Shown here piece after piece: positions 58,727 through 64,000 of a DNA stretch of 64,000 nt (position 1 is its first letter; every line of letters starts with the position of its first letter). Below the pieces are notes generated by a model. The model was given only the letters and a program-made list of their open reading frames with translations. It was not told the DNA's origin and did not search any database. The translations under genes were made by a program, and so were the position numbers. The DNA is from Monosporascus cannonballus (taxonomy: Eukaryota > Ascomycota > Sordariomycetes > Xylariales): assembly GCA_004154925.1 (NCBI GenBank), contig QJNS01000227.1, positions 61,960 through 125,959 of the forward strand, given 5' to 3'.

Positions 58727-61627
58727 TTAACCCACTTGCTTGAGTTCCTGAGCGACGAGCTTCAGGATCTCCTCGACGCCCTTGCGGGCGTTGCGGGGGT
58801 CCTTGGCGACGGCCTGCCAGACCTCGCCGTGGCGGGGTTCGACGGAGACGCACTTGGCGACGACCTCTTCGCGCTTCTCGGGAGTGCCGTGCTCGAGCAG
58901 GAAACGGTAGTACCAGGCCCACGAGTCGCCGCGATCGGCGTCGCGCACGAGGGCCCTCTCGAACCAGGCCTGGGCCTTGTCGAGGCGGCGCTCGCCCCAG
59001 AAGATGCGCGCCACGGCTACTAATAACGCAGGGTCGTTGTCTACCTCCTTGATGGCCTCGAGCGCGCGCGGCTTGCGTTGCGGGCGCGCTGTCAGGTGCC
59101 ATATCTTCTCGCTCCACAGCGCGCCCTGCTGTGGTTTCGGCACGTCGCGCAGCGCCCGCTCCATCAGCGTCTCCGCCTGTTTTGTGTTCTGCGCCCGCCG
59201 CTCCACGCGCACCGACTCGCACCAGAGCTCCGCCGACTTGGGCACGGCGAGTCGCGCGCGGTCGAGCACCGAGCGCGCCTTGGGCAGCTGGCCCAGCTTC
59301 TCCTCGAGCCGCGCGTACAGCAGCCACAGCGGGACCGACGACGGCACGGCCTTCACGCCCGTGCTGTATGCCTCGCGTGCCTGCAGCGGCTTGTCTAGGT
59401 CTTCGTAGATCTGGCCTTTCATCATCCACAGCTTGGGGCTCGCGGGGAACAGGTTCAGCGCTTGCTGGACGAGGTCCAGCGCGGTGTCTAAATCATTCTG
59501 CTGCCGTTCGAAGGCCACGCTCTTCATCCACACGCGGTCGGTCGGTGCTTCTTGGCGGGCCGTCTTCAACAGCTCGCGCGCTTGGTCGACTTGGTCGTTC
59601 TCGGCCTCGAGCTTGACGGCGGCAAGCCAGATGTCTTCGTTGTTCGGATTCTGTTGGAAGGCCCTCGCGAGGACGCGGCGCGCGTTGTCGATCTCTCCTG
59701 CCTGCCACTTTTCCTTCGCGAGCATCATCCACAGAATCTCACTGCGAGGGCAAGCATTGACCGCCTTCTCGAGCACCGCCCAGAGCTCCTCCTTGGAACC
59801 GTGATTCCTTTCCAGGTCTGCAGCTGCCAGCCATATCGTCTTGCTCGTAGGGAATACTCGCAATGCGTACGCATATATCGCCCGAGCGGTTTCATACCTG
59901 CCCCTGTTGATACTTGCACGCGCGTCATCTAACCAGGTGTCCTTGCGATCATCGTCTTCGTCGAGACCCCACCCCAGTGTTTCCCGGATGATGGCGCCGC
60001 AAGTGATTATAGCACCTTCTTGCTCACATTTCTCTGCCTCAGCTATCCATTCCTCCCGTTTAGGCATAGCCGATTCCTTCGCTAAGACCTGGACAGCACG
60101 CTTCATTACGTTAACCCTCTCCCCCGAGCCGAGCTGTTCTTGTAACCTCGCAGCGGCTATCCAGATCTCGTGTGATGTCGGAACGTGCTTACGAGCTTTG
60201 TTGAGCACCTTCTGGGCATTCTCCGGGGTCTCAAGACGAGCCAGTGCAAGCCATAGGTCCACTGAAAGGGGAATCAGCTCCGTAGCTTTCGCAAGCAGTA
60301 ACCTGGCGTCTTCTGGGTCTTCTTCCAAATTGACAGCTTCCTTCCATAGCGCCTCCGACTCGGGTATATGGTCTAAGGCATGTCGAATCACGCGTTTCTT
60401 GGACCTTATGTCTTCTTCCAGCTTCATAGCTTCCACCCATAGACGCACCGAGCGATTGTTCTTTTGGATGGCCTGCGCCGCGATGATTTTGGCATTGCGA
60501 CCCTCATTTAACCGAATATTCTCAAGCCAGACATCCTCGTTCTTGGGGCAATGCTGACATCCACGCGCTATTACGCCACGGGCTGCCACTATCTTGCCAG
60601 CGAGTTCCTCGATACGCGCTGCGGCTATCCAACCCGGACCGTTGGTAGGGTTGGTCTTGATGACGGACTCGAGGAGCTCTCTAACTCGGTTAATGTCGCT
60701 GACTTGGGGGGCACCCTCGGTGAGTGACGACTTCGCTAGGCTTGTGAGGTAGCCTTTGGGGTCGACGCTCGTGGCACTCCCCGCCACGCTCGTGCTGGTT
60801 CCATTTTGCGAGGCCTGATCAAGCCTAACCTGAAGAACCTTGTCTCTGGCTTGTCCAATCTTGGCGAAATTGGTCATGGTCCCATCTTGGCTACTGGAAG
60901 TAGTTGAAGCAGCCCCGTCGTCATTCACAGTAGCCCCGAGTTCGCCGGTGGTGCTTGCGGCGGCTAAGACACTGTCGGGGACGGCGTAGAAGCGTTGGTG
61001 TCTCGCCTGTCGAGCCCTCCTGGCTTTCCCCGTCAAATCTCCGACTTCTGGTAGGCTTGCCCACTCTTCCTCGGTGATGCTTTCGAGACCACGTTTTAGG
61101 TCGGCAAACTGGTGGGATATCTTCGGGTTCTGTCGCTCGTATTCTTCTCGTTCGGCTTTTTCGCGGGCTTCCCTATTCGTGACACAATAATCGTCGGTAA
61201 TCTGTTCCGCTACTTTGGGATAAACGGTGAACTAACTGAAGGGTATTAGGGGCCAGTAATAGGTGTAAACTAACCTTCTTGCTCTGCGACGTCTGTCCAT
61301 CTTCTCGTCTATCTCCCGGTAGATACGATCGGCCTCATCATCGTCTTTGTCGTATATTCCTCCGGCGAAGAGGCCGACCTCGTTATCGGGATCCTGATAG
61401 CGCTCGTCATTGTCATCATCATCATCGCCTTTCTTAGCGCCAGCAGCGTCGCCGAAGCCTAACTGCGCGGCTCTCTTGGCGAGTGCTTCCTTGATCTGAT
61501 CCTCGGATGGACCTTCTCTAGCAGGTCCTAGATCGGATCGCGTGGTGAAGCCCGTCGCGCCACGCCCAAGACCGGCGACGTAGTTCTCGGGCGCGGGCTG
61601 GTTCAGGAAATCTCGTCGCCCAGTCAT
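58727..61627 (-). CDS. prp1: Pre-mRNA-splicing factor Prp1/Prp6 (HAT repeats)
   Basis: Nuclear U5-associated protein that bridges U5 and U4/U6 in the tri-snRNP and is needed for spliceosome activation. Two exons: 61,627-61,275 and 61,172-58,727, giving 932 residues, the usual size for fungal Prp1/Prp6. The start MTGRRDFLNQPAPENYVAGL matches the PRP1 N-terminal domain, with GLGRGATGFTTRSDLGPAR and the acidic Asp-rich stretch (about residues 66-105) before DRRRRAR. Across the intron it continues EAREKAEREEYERQNP and ADLKRGLESITEEEWASLPE, also typical. HAT/TPR-like helical repeats with the W-x-x-A-A-x-L-E pattern (IWLAAARLE, LWLALARLE, LWMMLAKEK) run from about residue 240 to the C-terminus, which ends ELKQVG. 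No frameshift or stop is seen. It is divergent to DIM1. Confidence 0.95.
61173..61274 (-). other. Intron of prp1 (102 bp)
   Basis: The donor is GTTAGT after ...RRRRAR+AG and the acceptor is ATTCGTGA-side AATAG before GGAAGCCCGC (minus strand). The choice is fixed by phase: only this acceptor restores the family sequence ...RARREAREKAEREEY and avoids the in-frame TAG in the intron. CTAAT is a possible branch site inside it. Confidence 0.85.
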
Positions 61628-62089
61628 TGCGAGATACGGTTGATTATAGATGCCAAGCCTTGTGTGGGTAGAGTCCTATCGCGACCACGCTGAAAAATAC
61701 GATTTGTAGAATTCGTATAACAGGGTCTGTCGGCGAGAAAAGCCAAGAAAATGTTGTCGGTGGGCGACACCGATGTCTCGTGTGAGAGTTCGCATAAAAT
61801 CAATAATGCAAATGACGATAGAAGCTTCAAGAGGCTAGAAAATCCGCGCCAGCGTCCGGACTTCAGGGTTCCTTCCATGTTTGCAAGGGACCCACATGGC
61901 ATGGCACACCGAGCTATCGAGGTAGGTACCAATGTACCTTTAAGAGGCTAGTGGCTAGCCAAGGAGCCCGATAAGCGATAACATGGCCATCTCAGCTCTC
62001 AACACCAAAAAAGTTATCCCACTATAGAGTCGCCCCTCTGTCGAGACTCCTCTCTATATCCAACTCGAACGTCGCGAGTAGTGTGAGCG
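61628..62089. promoter_or_regulatory. Shared divergent promoter region, prp1 and DIM1
   Basis: The 462 bp between the two start codons must hold both 5' UTRs and both promoters. No TATA box is obvious. Stretches rich in C/T precede the DIM1 ATG. The pairing of two housekeeping RNA-processing genes suggests, but does not prove, co-regulation. Confidence 0.6.
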
Positions 62090-63631
<1,542 letters not shown>

Positions 63632-64000
63632 TAGATCGGTCGGTCCGTCGACGGACGGTCGAACTCTCGAGGCAGGGGAAGCAGAAACGACTGATGATTG
63701 ATAGATTGTTCGGCGTTTGGGGGACTGAGGCAGGGGCCGTTGATTTCAATGAGCATAGTGCGGAGTCTTGGCGTATCTGATCGAGTCTCGATCAGGGGCA
63801 TTTTATAAATATCAATTGGGGGGTTTCAAGATAAAGTATGAGTTTGTCCATCGCTGGAAAATATTATTTACTGAATTCGTCCTACCCTACCCGATGGAAG
63901 TGTTCTCCCATCTAAACCCCCCTTTTTTCCAACACACATACACACAGACAGAGAGAGAAAGAGGGAGTGAGAGTGAGAGAGAGATACTATCATCAATGCC
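63632..64000. other. DIM1 3' region with a GA-rich microsatellite
   Basis: No gene is visible. From about 63,946 to 63,985 the sequence is an imperfect GA repeat (AGAGAGAAAGAGGGAGTGAGAGTGAGAG). TTTTATAAAT near 63,801 is AT-rich and could lie near the polyadenylation site. Confidence 0.6.

Noticed and set aside
59131..59616. Long plus-strand open frame opposite prp1
   Set aside because: Arg/Ala/Pro-rich shadow of the GC-rich third positions of prp1, which has clear homology on the minus strand.

Overview
This looks like a nuclear window from a filamentous ascomycete (Pezizomycotina). Two housekeeping genes with short GT-AG introns sit beside about 55 kb of very AT-rich, transposon-derived DNA. 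That DNA carries the signature of repeat-induced point mutation (RIP): C-to-T and G-to-A changes turn Gln, Arg and Trp codons into stops, CpA/TpG are depleted and TpA is in excess. The genus cannot be told from the sequence.

Layout. Positions 1-20,830 are a stack of Ty3/Gypsy chromovirus copies of about 6.7 kb each, in both orientations. A full-length plus-strand element (245-7292, TSD GGTTT) sits inside the LTR of an older minus-strand element. A head-to-head junction of two 5'-truncated copies lies near 12,045. A further minus-strand copy runs from 13,649 to 20,329. Two solo LTRs (748-1142 and 15,467-15,763) are nested in these copies, each with a perfect 5-bp TSD and a recognisable empty site elsewhere in the window. 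Next come a 1.5-kb gag-only LTR element (20,993-22,503), a PIF/Harbinger DNA transposon with 82-bp terminal inverted repeats (22,637-24,122) and a small inverted-repeat element (24,140-24,261). Positions 24,262-34,780 are an AT-rich block with nothing recognisable. Positions 34,891-55,560 are one minus-strand chromovirus (TSD CCTGA). It was split by two later insertions: a 6.7-kb chromovirus (41,019-47,750) and a 7.25-kb Gypsy element of another family (47,779-55,026).

The RIP signal fades inside the rightmost LTR near 55,390. A decayed F-box/ankyrin-repeat gene follows (55,726-57,301), then a gene-poor gap. The two intact genes come last and are divergent: the splicing factor gene prp1/PRP6 (minus, 61,627-58,727) and the 18S rRNA dimethyltransferase gene DIM1 (plus, 62,090-63,631). 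They share a 462-bp intergenic promoter region. One acts in U4/U6.U5 tri-snRNP function and the other in small-subunit rRNA modification.

The most notable points are the order of insertion that TSDs and empty sites allow one to read, the modular LTRs that keep a CACGTG core, decayed antisense ORFs downstream of pol in several elements, the gag-only element, and the abrupt edge of RIP. All work was by eye. Protein identities rest on recalled family motifs, and no alignment or count was computed.
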